A stretch of DNA of 64,000 nucleotides from Polynucleobacter hallstattensis. GTDB taxonomy: Bacteria > Pseudomonadota > Gammaproteobacteria > Burkholderiales > Burkholderiaceae. A program made the position numbers and the translations under genes. The notes beneath the pieces were generated by a model. That model saw only the letters and a list, made by a program, of their open reading frames with translations. It had not been told where the DNA came from and made no database searches. This document shows positions 25,382 through 34,035 of this stretch, in pieces. The stretch covers positions 124,001 to 188,000 of the forward strand of contig NZ_JACVPO010000002.1 in the NCBI RefSeq assembly GCF_018881835.1, in the 5' to 3' direction. Within the stretch, counting starts at the first letter, position 1, and each line of letters opens with the position of its first letter.

Positions 25382-28300
25382 TTAATTAGCTTGAGTGGTA
25401 TTGAGCATGGCAGATGCATTTAGGCTTCTTAGAATCTTCCGAATTTGGTCGAGGCGTTGCTCTAGTTTCTCAAAATCCTTCTCTTTTTGGGGGAGAATTT
25501 TTAATTTATCTTGACCATTCAGTTGTATATATTTTGATGATTGAATCAGTTGAATAATCTTCATCGGGTCAATTGGTGGATTGGGGATGAACTGAATCTG
25601 AATGGATAGTGGGCTGGCGTCAATCTTTTTAATACCAAAGCCAACCATCTCCAGACGTAAGCGATGGGTTTCATAAAGGGATTTGGCCTGGTCAGGTAAG
25701 TCACCATAGCGATCTACTAGTTCCTCGCGTAATCCCATCAGCTCAGAGAAGTCGTTTGTGCCGGCAAAGCGCTTGTACATCGATAGTCGCTCGTGGACAT
25801 CCGGGCAGTAATCATTTGGAAAGAGAGCTGGCACACCTAGATTAACATCGGTTGTCGCTTGAAGTGGTGATAGGAGATCCGGTTCTTTACCGCTACGCAG
25901 AGATTTCACCGCACGATTGAGCATTTCGGTATAGAGCTGAAATCCAATTTCATGAATCTCACCAGACTGCTTATCTCCTAGGACTTCACCGGCACCACGA
26001 ATTTCTAAATCGTGCATTGCTAAATAAAAGCCAGAGCCAAGTTCTTCCATCGCTTGAATCGCATTTAAACGTAATTGCGCTTGCTTACTGAGAGCCTCAG
26101 GATCTGGCACTAGTAGATAGGCATAAGCCTGATGATGCGATCGCCCAACACGTCCACGTAATTGATGCAACTGCGCCAAGCCAAACTTATCAGCACGATG
26201 CATGATGATGGTGTTAGCAGTCGGAACGTCAATACCAGTTTCAATAATGGTGGTGCATAACAAGATATTGGTACGCTGGGTCACAAAATCACGCATTACT
26301 GACTCCAACTCACGTTCGTGCATTTGACCGTGTGCTACGCTGATGCGCGCCTCTGGAATCAGTTCTTGTAATGCATGCTTACGATTTTGAATCGTTTCCA
26401 CTTCGTTATGCAGGAAGTAGACCTGTCCACCGCGCTTAATTTCTCGAAGAACTGCTTCACGGATAACGCCGTCACCTTCTCGTCGAACAAAGGTTTTGAT
26501 GGCTAAGCGCTTCTGTGGCGCAGTTGCGATGACTGAAAACTCCCGCAAACCTTCCATAGCCATGCCAAGAGTTCGTGGGATAGGGGTAGCAGTTAAGGTC
26601 AAGATATCGACTTCAGCACGTAATGCCTTAAGGGCATCTTTTTGACGTACACCAAAACGATGCTCCTCATCCACAATCACTAAACCTAAATTAGCGAACT
26701 GTGTTTCTTTAGATAGCAACTTATGAGTGCCAATGATGATGTCAGCCTCACCTTTACTAATCGCTTCTAGCGCAGTATTAATTTCTTTGGTGGTTCTGAA
26801 ACGGGAGAGCTCAACGATGCGCACTGGCCAATCGGCAAAGCGATCTTTCCAGGTTGCGACATGTTGTTCAGCAAGTAAGGTGGTTGGCGCTAAGATGGCT
26901 ACTTGCTTGCCACCCATGACAGCAACAAAGCTAGCTCGTAGGGCAACCTCTGTTTTACCAAAGCCCACATCACCGCATACCAGTCTATCCATAGGCGTAC
27001 CACTGGTCATATCCCCAATGACTGCAGCAATGGCATTAGCCTGATCAGGTGTTTCTTCAAAGCCAAAGCTCTCTGCAAACGCAGCGTAATCATGAGCTGA
27101 GAATTCAAAAGCATGACCCTTACGAATAGCTCTAGCGGCATACAGATTTAAAAGTTCGGCTGCGGTATCACGTATTTGTTGAGCGGCCTTACGTCTTGCC
27201 TTATCCCACTGACCCGAGCCTAGCTGATGCAATGGTGCTGAATCAGGATCAGAGCCTGCATAACGGGTCACCATTTGCAGTTGTTGTACTGGTACGTATA
27301 GAGTGGCATCTTTGGCGTATACCAAGTGCAAGAACTCTTCAAAGATAGGCTCTTCTTTAGGCGGCGCTAAATTTAGAAGCACCAAACCTTGATAACGACC
27401 GATCCCATGATCAGAGTGCACAACCGGATCACCGATTTTGAGCTCAGATAAATCTTTAAAGAGCATGTCTGGATCAGCACTCTCACTCTCCTTACCCTTG
27501 CGTCTTTGACGAGCAGTGGCTGTAAACAGCTCTGCCTCCGTTACGATAATCAAGTTTTCAGCGGGCCAAGTGAAACCATTAAACAGTTGTGCTGTTACCA
27601 GACCAAATAAAGCATCACCCTTAATAAAGTCAGAGACGCCTTCAAAACTTTCTGGCTTAAGTAGATAAAGTGGTTTGCCATGCTGACTTGCTACTGAATT
27701 ACTCTCTTCAAAGAGTTGACGAATGGATTCTTTACGGCCATTGCTATCGCTGCAAATGAGTACACGTGCTTTTTCTTGAGAAACTACAGTGCGCAGTCGA
27801 TTGATGGGGTCGCTGTCTCGTCGATGAACAGATAGATCAGGAACGGCTAAAAATTGTGGGGTCTCTTTACTTTCTTTATCAGCTTCTTTATTTAATGCCA
27901 AGCGCGCGTATGGCTTAGCTGCTGTAAAAAATTGATCTACATCTAGAAATAATTCAGCCGGCGGAAGAATCGGTCGATCAAGATCATGTTTTAAGAATTC
28001 ATATCGAGAAAGTGTATCTTTCCAAAAACCCTTTATAGATTCCTCAATATCGCCGATGCTCACAGCCCAAACGGGATTGCCTGAACGGGGAAAGTAATCA
28101 AAGACTGTCGATGACTCTTCAAAGAAGAGGGGTAGATAAGACTCAATGCCTGCACTAGGAATTCCTAGATTGGCATCTTTATAAATTGAGCATCGCGTTG
28201 GATCACCTTCAAATACTTCGCGCCAGCGCCCCCGAAATGCCGTGCGTGAAGCGTCATCAAATGGAAATTCATGACCTGGTAACAGGCGAACTTCTTTTAC

Positions 28301-28936
28301 TGGATAGAGACTGCGTTGAGTATCAGGATCAAAAGCTCTAATCTGCTCAATTTCATCGCCAAAAAGATCGAGGCGATAAGGCAAGCTAGAGCCCATTGGA
28401 AATAAATCAATCAGGCCACCACGAATGCTGTATTCACCCGGGCGCATGACTGAACTTACGGGATCGTAACCTGCCTGCTGAAGCTGCAGTCTCAGCGCGA
28501 CTTCGTTGAGCTTGTCACCCTGCCTAAAGAAGAAGGTGTGGCCAGATAGAAAGTTCGGTGGCCCCAGTCTTTGTAGTGCTGTTGTAATTGGGACTAGAAC
28601 GATATCGCAACTGCCGTTGAGCAATTCATAAAGAGTCGCCAAGCGTTCTGAAACTAAATCCTGGTGTGGCGAGAAATGGTCATAAGGCAAGATTTCCCAG
28701 TCAGGCAGCAGGCGTGTTTTGAGTTGTGGTGCAAAAGCCGGGATTTCTTCCAAAAGGCGCTGCGCCTCCTGTGCTTGAGCGCAGAAAATGACCATGACCG
28801 AGAACTCTGAGCGATAGCGAAGAGCAGATTGGGCGATGAGCGCTGCATCTGACGAGCCAACTAAGCCTGAAAAGGTAAAGCGCTGCCCAGCCCGCGGTGC
28901 AGGTATGGGGGGTGCTAGTTTTAATGCATCAGACAT
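25382..28936 (-). CDS. mfd: Transcription-repair coupling factor Mfd
   Basis: A 1184-residue SF2 translocase that removes stalled RNA polymerase and recruits UvrA. Domain order is complete: UvrB-like N-terminal domains (1-about 360), the RNA polymerase interaction domain around DPVVHSDHGIGRYQGL, the motor with CGDVGFGKTEVALRA, VDEEHRFGVRQK and RGRVGRSHHQAYAYLL, and the C-terminal D7 domain. It is about 35 residues longer than E. coli Mfd. A TATAAT eight bases before the ATG suggests a leaderless or nearly leaderless transcript, sharing a divergent -10 region with ispD. Confidence 0.97.
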   Translation of the reverse strand: MSDALKLAPPIPAPRAGQRFTFSGLVGSSDAALIAQSALRYRSEFSVMVIFCAQAQEAQRLLEEIPAFAPQLKTRLLPDWEILPYDHFSPHQDLVSERLATLYELLNGSCDIVLVPITTALQRLGPPNFLSGHTFFFRQGDKLNEVALRLQLQQAGYDPVSSVMRPGEYSIRGGLIDLFPMGSSLPYRLDLFGDEIEQIRAFDPDTQRSLYPVKEVRLLPGHEFPFDDASRTAFRGRWREVFEGDPTRCSIYKDANLGIPSAGIESYLPLFFEESSTVFDYFPRSGNPVWAVSIGDIEESIKGFWKDTLSRYEFLKHDLDRPILPPAELFLDVDQFFTAAKPYARLALNKEADKESKETPQFLAVPDLSVHRRDSDPINRLRTVVSQEKARVLICSDSNGRKESIRQLFEESNSVASQHGKPLYLLKPESFEGVSDFIKGDALFGLVTAQLFNGFTWPAENLIIVTEAELFTATARQRRKGKESESADPDMLFKDLSELKIGDPVVHSDHGIGRYQGLVLLNLAPPKEEPIFEEFLHLVYAKDATLYVPVQQLQMVTRYAGSDPDSAPLHQLGSGQWDKARRKAAQQIRDTAAELLNLYAARAIRKGHAFEFSAHDYAAFAESFGFEETPDQANAIAAVIGDMTSGTPMDRLVCGDVGFGKTEVALRASFVAVMGGKQVAILAPTTLLAEQHVATWKDRFADWPVRIVELSRFRTTKEINTALEAISKGEADIIIGTHKLLSKETQFANLGLVIVDEEHRFGVRQKDALKALRAEVDILTLTATPIPRTLGMAMEGLREFSVIATAPQKRLAIKTFVRREGDGVIREAVLREIKRGGQVYFLHNEVETIQNRKHALQELIPEARISVAHGQMHERELESVMRDFVTQRTNILLCTTIIETGIDVPTANTIIMHRADKFGLAQLHQLRGRVGRSHHQAYAYLLVPDPEALSKQAQLRLNAIQAMEELGSGFYLAMHDLEIRGAGEVLGDKQSGEIHEIGFQLYTEMLNRAVKSLRSGKEPDLLSPLQATTDVNLGVPALFPNDYCPDVHERLSMYKRFAGTNDFSELMGLREELVDRYGDLPDQAKSLYETHRLRLEMVGFGIKKIDASPLSIQIQFIPNPPIDPMKIIQLIQSSKYIQLNGQDKLKILPQKEKDFEKLEQRLDQIRKILRSLNASAMLNTTQAN

Positions 28937-28944
28937 CTGCGCTC

Positions 28945-28954
28945 ATTATAGAAT
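28945..28954. promoter_or_regulatory. Overlapping divergent -10 elements for mfd and ispD
   Basis: The sequence ATTATAGAAT holds TATAAT on the minus strand (28945-28950, for mfd) and TATAGA/TAGAAT on the plus strand (28947-28954, for ispD). The only 23 bp between the two start codons must hold both promoters. The -10 elements lie 5-8 nt from each ATG, so both transcripts could begin at or within a base or two of the start codon. Confidence 0.5.
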
Positions 28955-28959
28955 CAGGT

Positions 28960-29733
28960 ATGCCCGCTGGAAATCAATCTTCACTGTCTTTGCCTCAATG
29001 CCATGCCCTGTTGCCTACCGCAGGCACTGGATCTCGGCTTGGTGGAGTTTTACCAAAGCAGTTTCAGGAGCTGGCTGGAAAGCCGATGCTAGCCTACGCT
29101 CTAGACGCTTTTATTAATACTCCGGAGATATCCTCCATTTGGGTGGGTGTAAGCCCTGGTTTTATAGATAACCCCATCCTAGGTACGCTTTCCAGTAAAG
29201 CTCCAGCGATCCGGTTCACTCCAAGTGGTGGACCAACGCGCCAAGAAACTGTTCGCAATACCCTAGCGGAGATGCTTAAAGCAGGCATTCCTGAGAGCGA
29301 CTGGGTCCTGGTGCACGATGCTGCTAGACCAGGAATCACGCCTCAACTCATTCAAAAACTCATTCTTGCTGTAAGTCAAAAAGGTGAGGGTGGCTTATTG
29401 GCAATGCCGCTAGCAGATACCCTCAAGATGGCGGACGCTAACTCCGCGATTGCTGGTAATCCCAGCCGAGCTATAAAGACAATATCAAGAGATCATTTAT
29501 GGCAGGCCCAAACACCTCAGATGTTTAGATTAAAGCAGCTACACGATGCTATTGAAGGGGGGATTCGCTTGGAGGCGGATATTACAGATGAGGCCAGCGC
29601 CATGGAACTTGCAGGCACAGATCCTCTATTAATTGAAGGTGCGACTAGTAACTTCAAAGTAACCCACCCAGCAGATTGGGATTTGATGCAAACCATCTTG
29701 CAAACCACTGGTAACTCATTGCCAAGAAAATAG
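28960..29733 (+). CDS. ispD: 2-C-methyl-D-erythritol 4-phosphate cytidylyltransferase IspD
   Basis: A 257-residue enzyme transferring CMP to MEP in the non-mevalonate isoprenoid pathway. The nucleotide loop [18 protein letters not shown] (from residue 18), [12 protein letters not shown] and the region [10 protein letters not shown] are typical IspD. I start it at ATG 28960; longer in-frame extensions overlap mfd and have no homology. No ribosome binding site at normal spacing is seen, and a -10-like element just upstream suggests leaderless translation. ispF follows after 10 bp, a conserved operon. Confidence 0.94.
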   Translation: MPAGNQSSLSLPQCHALLPTAGTGSRLGGVLPKQFQELAGKPMLAYALDAFINTPEISSIWVGVSPGFIDNPILGTLSSKAPAIRFTPSGGPTRQETVRNTLAEMLKAGIPESDWVLVHDAARPGITPQLIQKLILAVSQKGEGGLLAMPLADTLKMADANSAIAGNPSRAIKTISRDHLWQAQTPQMFRLKQLHDAIEGGIRLEADITDEASAMELAGTDPLLIEGATSNFKVTHPADWDLMQTILQTTGNSLPRK

Positions 29734-29743
29734 CCACAAGCCA

Positions 29744-30247
29744 ATGACCTCAATCACACCTCACATCCCTCAATTTCGAATCGGCCAAGGATACGACGTC
29801 CATGCCTTAGTCGAGGGCCGTAAGCTCATCCTCGGTGGGGTACATGTCCCTAGCGAAAAGGGCTTACTGGGACATTCGGATGCAGATGCCTTGTTGCACG
29901 CTTTAACGGATGCCTTACTTGGTGCTGCAGGATTGAATGACATTGGCCAGCTATTTCCGGATACAGATCCGCAGTTTAAGGATATGGATAGCCGCATTTT
30001 GCTCAGGGCAGCCTTGCAAAAGATCCAGGCAGCTGGATTTCATGTGGGAAATGTGGATGCAACGATTATTTGCCAAAAACCTAAATTAGCCACTTTCTTG
30101 CCGGAAATGATCCGTAATATCGCAGCAGATTTGCTGGTTACACCCAGCCATGTCAATCTCAAAGCGAAAACCAATGAATCCCTTGGGCACCTTGGAAGAG
30201 GCGAGGGCATTGCAGTCCATGCCGTAGCTTTGCTCTACAAGGTCTAA
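29744..30247 (+). CDS. ispF: 2-C-methyl-D-erythritol 2,4-cyclodiphosphate synthase IspF
   Basis: A 167-residue trimeric enzyme closing CDP-ME-2-phosphate to MEcPP. The zinc ligands Asp18 and His20 are in GYDVHAL, the third His in [12 protein letters not shown], and the substrate region [15 protein letters not shown] is near the C-terminus. It is cotranscribed with ispD. tRNA-Leu follows 81 bp downstream. Confidence 0.95.
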   Translation: MTSITPHIPQFRIGQGYDVHALVEGRKLILGGVHVPSEKGLLGHSDADALLHALTDALLGAAGLNDIGQLFPDTDPQFKDMDSRILLRAALQKIQAAGFHVGNVDATIICQKPKLATFLPEMIRNIAADLLVTPSHVNLKAKTNESLGHLGRGEGIAVHAVALLYKV

Positions 30248-30328
30248 ATATCCTCCAAAACCGCTAAGCATTGTAGAATTGTGGTCTTTAGAGTGAAGCT
30301 TCAGCTCGGTAGTGTTTGCGGAATTCGC

Positions 30329-30415
30329 GCGAGGATGGCGAAATTGGTAGACGCACCAGGTTTAGGTCCTGACGCCAGCAATGGTGTGGGGGTTCGAGTC
30401 CCCCTCCTCGCACCA
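30329..30415 (+). tRNA. tRNA-Leu (anticodon UAG)
   Basis: An 87-nt class II tRNA with CCA encoded. The acceptor stem GCGAGGA pairs with the 3' TCCTCGC, the anticodon loop is TTTAGGT with TAG at 30363-30365 reading CUN codons, a long variable arm follows, and the T arm contains GGTTCGAGTCC. It lies between ispF and tig. Confidence 0.96.
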
Positions 30416-30472
30416 CAAGATAGCTACTTGGCTTGGGCTTCACATAATCCGATTTTCAATTAAGAGATGAGA

Positions 30473-31810
30473 ATGGCTGTGCAGATAGAAAATTTAGGTC
30501 AGTTAGACCGCAAAGTGACCTTAGAGTTCGCTCGTGCCGATTTGGCTAAGGCAAGAGAAGACCGTTTGGCTAAATTGGGTAAAACCATGAAAGCCCCAGG
30601 CTTCCGTCCAGGAAAAGTGCCTAAGACCATGGTTGAAAAGCAATACGGCATGCAAGTCGATTTCGAACTCCAGTTCGATAAAGCCTCTGAACTGTTCTAT
30701 GAGTTAGCTCAAAAAGAAAAAATTCAACTAGCTGGTCAGCCACGCCTCGATCCTAAATCTGAATTAGACGCAGACAAAATCGTATTTGATGCTTACTTTG
30801 AGGTCTTGCCAGAAGTGAAGATTGGCGATTTCAGCACAGCAGAAGTCACTAAGTACGCAACGGATATCTCCGATGCAGAGATTGATCGTGCACTTGATGT
30901 TTTACGCAAGCAACAAGTACATTACCACCCACGTGGCGATGCCGGTGATCATGGTGATGGCGGTGTAAATACAGCTGCGCAAGCTGGCGACCAAGTGGTT
31001 ATTGACTTCGTTGGCAAGATCGATGGCGTCGAATTTGCAGGCGGCAAAGCAGAAAACTTTGAATACGTACTCGGCGAAGGCCGCATGTTGCCAGAATTTG
31101 AAGCTGCTACTTTAGGTCTCAAAGCAGGTGATAGCAAGACTTTCCCATTAAGCTTCCCAGCGGATTACCACGGTAAAGATGTTGCTGGTAAAACTGCTGA
31201 TTTCACGATCACCGTCAAGTCAGTGAATTGGGCGCATATGCCAGTAATTGATGATGCGTTTGCATTGTCCTTAGGTGTTACCGAGGGTGGCGTTGCGAAG
31301 ATGCGTGCAGAAGTCAAAGAAAATTTAGACCGCGAAACCAAGCGTCGTATTACTTCTTTGTTAAAAGGCGAAGTGATGGAGAAGCTCAACAGCATTTGCG
31401 AACTAGATGTACCCAAGTCCATGGTTGCTCAAGAGCAAGAGCGTTTAGCGGAATCTGCACGTCAAGACTTGATACAACGTGGCATTCCAAATGCGAAAGA
31501 TGCGCCAATTCCGGTCGAGATGTTTGCTGAGCAAGCCGTGAAGCGTGTTCGCCTTGGTCTCATTTTGAGTGACTTGGTCAAGCAGCAAAATTTAGCTGCT
31601 ACTGCAGATCAAATTAAAGCGGAGATTGATGAGCAAGCTGCTACCTACGAGGATCCGAAAGAAGTTGTTCGTTGGTTCTACAGCAATCCCAACCGCCTTA
31701 AAGATGTCGAGAATTTGGTTCTTGAAGATAACGTCATGAAGTTTTTCACTTCGCAGGCTAAAGTGATTGACAAAGTAGTTACTTTCGAAGAACTCAGCAA
31801 GCTTAACTAA
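30473..31810 (+). CDS. tig: Trigger factor
   Basis: A ribosome-bound chaperone of 445 residues. The N-terminal ribosome-binding domain includes the signature GFRPGKVPK near residue 42. The central FKBP-type prolyl isomerase domain spans about 155-240 (VVIDFVGKIDGVEFAGGKAENF) and a helical C-terminal chaperone domain follows. An insert rich in Gly and Asp (HPRGDAGDHGDGGVN) precedes the FKBP domain. I prefer ATG 30473 (MAVQIENL) over ATG 30467, which adds two residues. tig-clpP-clpX is a conserved order, and the gap to clpP is 27 bp. Confidence 0.96.
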   Translation: MAVQIENLGQLDRKVTLEFARADLAKAREDRLAKLGKTMKAPGFRPGKVPKTMVEKQYGMQVDFELQFDKASELFYELAQKEKIQLAGQPRLDPKSELDADKIVFDAYFEVLPEVKIGDFSTAEVTKYATDISDAEIDRALDVLRKQQVHYHPRGDAGDHGDGGVNTAAQAGDQVVIDFVGKIDGVEFAGGKAENFEYVLGEGRMLPEFEAATLGLKAGDSKTFPLSFPADYHGKDVAGKTADFTITVKSVNWAHMPVIDDAFALSLGVTEGGVAKMRAEVKENLDRETKRRITSLLKGEVMEKLNSICELDVPKSMVAQEQERLAESARQDLIQRGIPNAKDAPIPVEMFAEQAVKRVRLGLILSDLVKQQNLAATADQIKAEIDEQAATYEDPKEVVRWFYSNPNRLKDVENLVLEDNVMKFFTSQAKVIDKVVTFEELSKLN

Positions 31811-31837
31811 GTCATTAATTAATAAAGGTCTGATCAC

Positions 31838-32467
31838 ATGAACCAGAATCATATCCAGTCTGAGAATTTAGAGCCCAAAAGTTTGGGTTTAGTTCCAATG
31901 GTGATTGAAACCTCTGGTCGAGGTGAGAGAGCCTATGACATTTACTCCCGCTTACTCAGAGAGCGCGTTGTTTTCTTAGTTGGCGAAGTAAATGATCAAA
32001 CCGCCAACCTAGTGATTGCGCAGTTACTATTTCTCGAGAGTGAGAATCCAGATAAAGAAATTTCTCTGTACATCAACTCTCCAGGCGGTTCTGTATCAGC
32101 TGGTCTGGCAATCTATGACACGATGCAATTCATCAAGCCACACGTGAGCACTTTGTGCATGGGTATGGCTGCCAGTATGGGAGCATTCTTATTATGTGCC
32201 GGCGAGAGGGGTAAGCGCTACGCCTTGCCGAATTCACGCGTCATGATTCATCAGCCATTGGGCGGTGCACGTGGCCAAGCTTCAGATATTGAGATTCAAG
32301 CTCGTGAAATCTTATATCTGCGTGAGCGTTTGAATAAGATTTTGTCTGATCGTACAGGTCAAACAATTGAAACAATTGCTAAAGATACTGACCGAGATAA
32401 CTTTATGTCTGCAGACCAGGCTCAAGAGTATGGCTTGATCGATAAAGTCATCGATAAGCGCCCTTAA
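31838..32467 (+). CDS. clpP: ATP-dependent Clp protease proteolytic subunit ClpP
   Basis: A 209-residue serine peptidase forming the double-heptamer chamber served by ClpX. Ser113 lies in [13 protein letters not shown] and His138 in MIHQPLGG; the Asp follows near residue 187 in [11 protein letters not shown]. An N-terminal propeptide of about 15 residues is expected to be removed. It is encoded between tig and clpX. Confidence 0.97.
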   Translation: MNQNHIQSENLEPKSLGLVPMVIETSGRGERAYDIYSRLLRERVVFLVGEVNDQTANLVIAQLLFLESENPDKEISLYINSPGGSVSAGLAIYDTMQFIKPHVSTLCMGMAASMGAFLLCAGERGKRYALPNSRVMIHQPLGGARGQASDIEIQAREILYLRERLNKILSDRTGQTIETIAKDTDRDNFMSADQAQEYGLIDKVIDKRP

Positions 32468-32495
32468 TTCGAATTCCTTTTTTTAGATAGTTATT

Positions 32496-33857
32496 TTGAG
32501 CGATATCAACACTACTACTAGCGCAGACAAAGTTCTGTATTGCTCGTTTTGCGGCAAGAGTCAGCACGAAGTTAAAAAGCTGATTGCTGGGCCATCGGTA
32601 TTTATTTGCGATGAGTGTATTGACCTCTGTACTGACATTATTCAAGAGGAATTATCAAAGCTGCCTAAGCTTGAGGGCGATGATTCATTGCCAACACCCC
32701 ATCAGATTCGTGAGAATTTAGATCAGTATGTGATTGGACAAGATCATGCCAAGAAGACTTTGGCAGTAGCGGTTTATAACCACTACAAACGCTTACAGTA
32801 TTTACCAAAGCCAAAAAAAGAGAAGCTGGATAAAGACGGTAAGCCTGTAGAGACTTCTGATAAAAAAGAATCTAAGCTTCCTGCTAAAGCGATGGTTGAT
32901 GGTGTCGAATTAGCTAAGAGCAATATTTTATTAATCGGCCCAACGGGCTCTGGCAAAACATTATTAGCTCAGACCTTGGCACGAATGTTGGATGTGCCGT
33001 TTGTGATGGCTGATGCAACCACCTTAACCGAAGCAGGTTATGTAGGTGAAGACGTAGAAAATATTATTCAAAAGTTGTTACAGGCCTGCGACTACAACGT
33101 AGAAAAAGCGCAGCGTGGCATTGTGTATATCGATGAGATTGATAAGATCTCTCGTAAATCAGATAATCCATCGATCACTCGTGACGTATCCGGTGAGGGC
33201 GTTCAACAAGCCTTGTTAAAGTTGGTGGAGGGCACCATGGCTTCTGTGCCGCCACAAGGTGGACGCAAGCATCCAAACCAAGATTTCTTACAAGTCGACA
33301 CCACAAATATCTTATTTATCTGTGGCGGTGCATTTGACGGCCTTGAGAAGGTCATTCAGCAACGTACTGCGAAGACCGGTATCGGATTTAATGCTACGGT
33401 TCCAGGTAAGGATGATCGCGGTATCAGCGATCTCTTGATCGAAGTGGAGCCCGAAGATCTCATTAAGTTCGGTCTGATTCCTGAATTGATTGGTCGTTTG
33501 CCCGTTGTAGCCACCTTGGCGCAATTAGATGAAGCAGCCTTGATCCAGATTTTGACTGAGCCTAAGAATGCCTTAGTTAAGCAATACCAAGCTCTATTGA
33601 CAATGGAAGGCTCTGAGCTTGACGTTCGTCCAGCAGCACTCTCAGCCATCGCCTTGAAAGCCATTGCTCGTAAGACTGGTGCTCGTGGGCTTCGTTCTAT
33701 TCTTGAAGGGTCCCTCATGGATGTGATGTATGACCTGCCATCCTTAAAGAATGTTCAAAAGGTAGTCATTGATGAGAGCACCATTGCCGAGGGTGGCAAG
33801 CCCATTTTGGTCTACAAGCAAGGTGAAGAATCTACAGAATTGAGCAAAAAAGCCTAA
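32496..33857 (+). CDS. clpX: ClpX unfoldase ATPase
   Basis: A 453-residue AAA+ unfoldase that feeds substrates to ClpP. The zinc-binding domain has Cys16, Cys19, Cys38 and Cys41. Walker [13 protein letters not shown], Walker [10 protein letters not shown] and the IGF-type ClpP-binding loop ([10 protein letters not shown]) are present. An insert of about 20 residues rich in lysine ([22 protein letters not shown]) lies after the first ATPase helix. The start is TTG 32496, since homology begins at the next residues; no clear ribosome binding site is seen. It ends 178 bp before lon. Confidence 0.97.
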   Translation: MSDINTTTSADKVLYCSFCGKSQHEVKKLIAGPSVFICDECIDLCTDIIQEELSKLPKLEGDDSLPTPHQIRENLDQYVIGQDHAKKTLAVAVYNHYKRLQYLPKPKKEKLDKDGKPVETSDKKESKLPAKAMVDGVELAKSNILLIGPTGSGKTLLAQTLARMLDVPFVMADATTLTEAGYVGEDVENIIQKLLQACDYNVEKAQRGIVYIDEIDKISRKSDNPSITRDVSGEGVQQALLKLVEGTMASVPPQGGRKHPNQDFLQVDTTNILFICGGAFDGLEKVIQQRTAKTGIGFNATVPGKDDRGISDLLIEVEPEDLIKFGLIPELIGRLPVVATLAQLDEAALIQILTEPKNALVKQYQALLTMEGSELDVRPAALSAIALKAIARKTGARGLRSILEGSLMDVMYDLPSLKNVQKVVIDESTIAEGGKPILVYKQGEESTELSKKA

Positions 33858-33908
33858 TTTTTGCTACTTTTTGCTGTTTTTAGTAGTTTTCCGCTCACTT
33901 TTCGCATA

Positions 33909-33944
33909 TTTCCCCCTTGTTTTTCACTAAGCGGCACCCACATA
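33909..33944 (+). promoter_or_regulatory. Candidate sigma-32 (RpoH) heat-shock promoter for lon
   Basis: TTTCCCCCTTGTT (33909-33921) matches the RpoH -35 consensus (TNTCNCCCTTGAA) at nearly all positions. CCCACATA (33937-33944) resembles the -10 CCCCATTTA, with a 15-bp spacer inside the accepted range. It lies about 90 bp upstream of the lon start. The -10 match is only partial. Confidence 0.5.
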
Positions 33945-34035
33945 GGTAGTATCCTGTTCTCTAATAGTGTCCGTATCTAGTGGTACGGCATTGTTAGAAA
34001 TTTGTACGGAACGACTATTTTGGAGGAATTGCCCT

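Noticed and set aside
28897..28959. Upstream starts for IspD overlapping mfd
   Set aside because: The added residues do not resemble IspD; homology begins just after ATG 28960.
30281..30463. Open frame across tRNA-Leu
   Set aside because: It is a translation of the tRNA gene; the same applies to the frames over tRNA-Val (36511-36693) and over the Glu/Asp tRNAs (54349-54651).
33864..33890. CTACT...AGTAG with T-run after clpX as terminator
   Set aside because: The stem is only 5 bp with a 13-nt T-rich loop, too weak to support.
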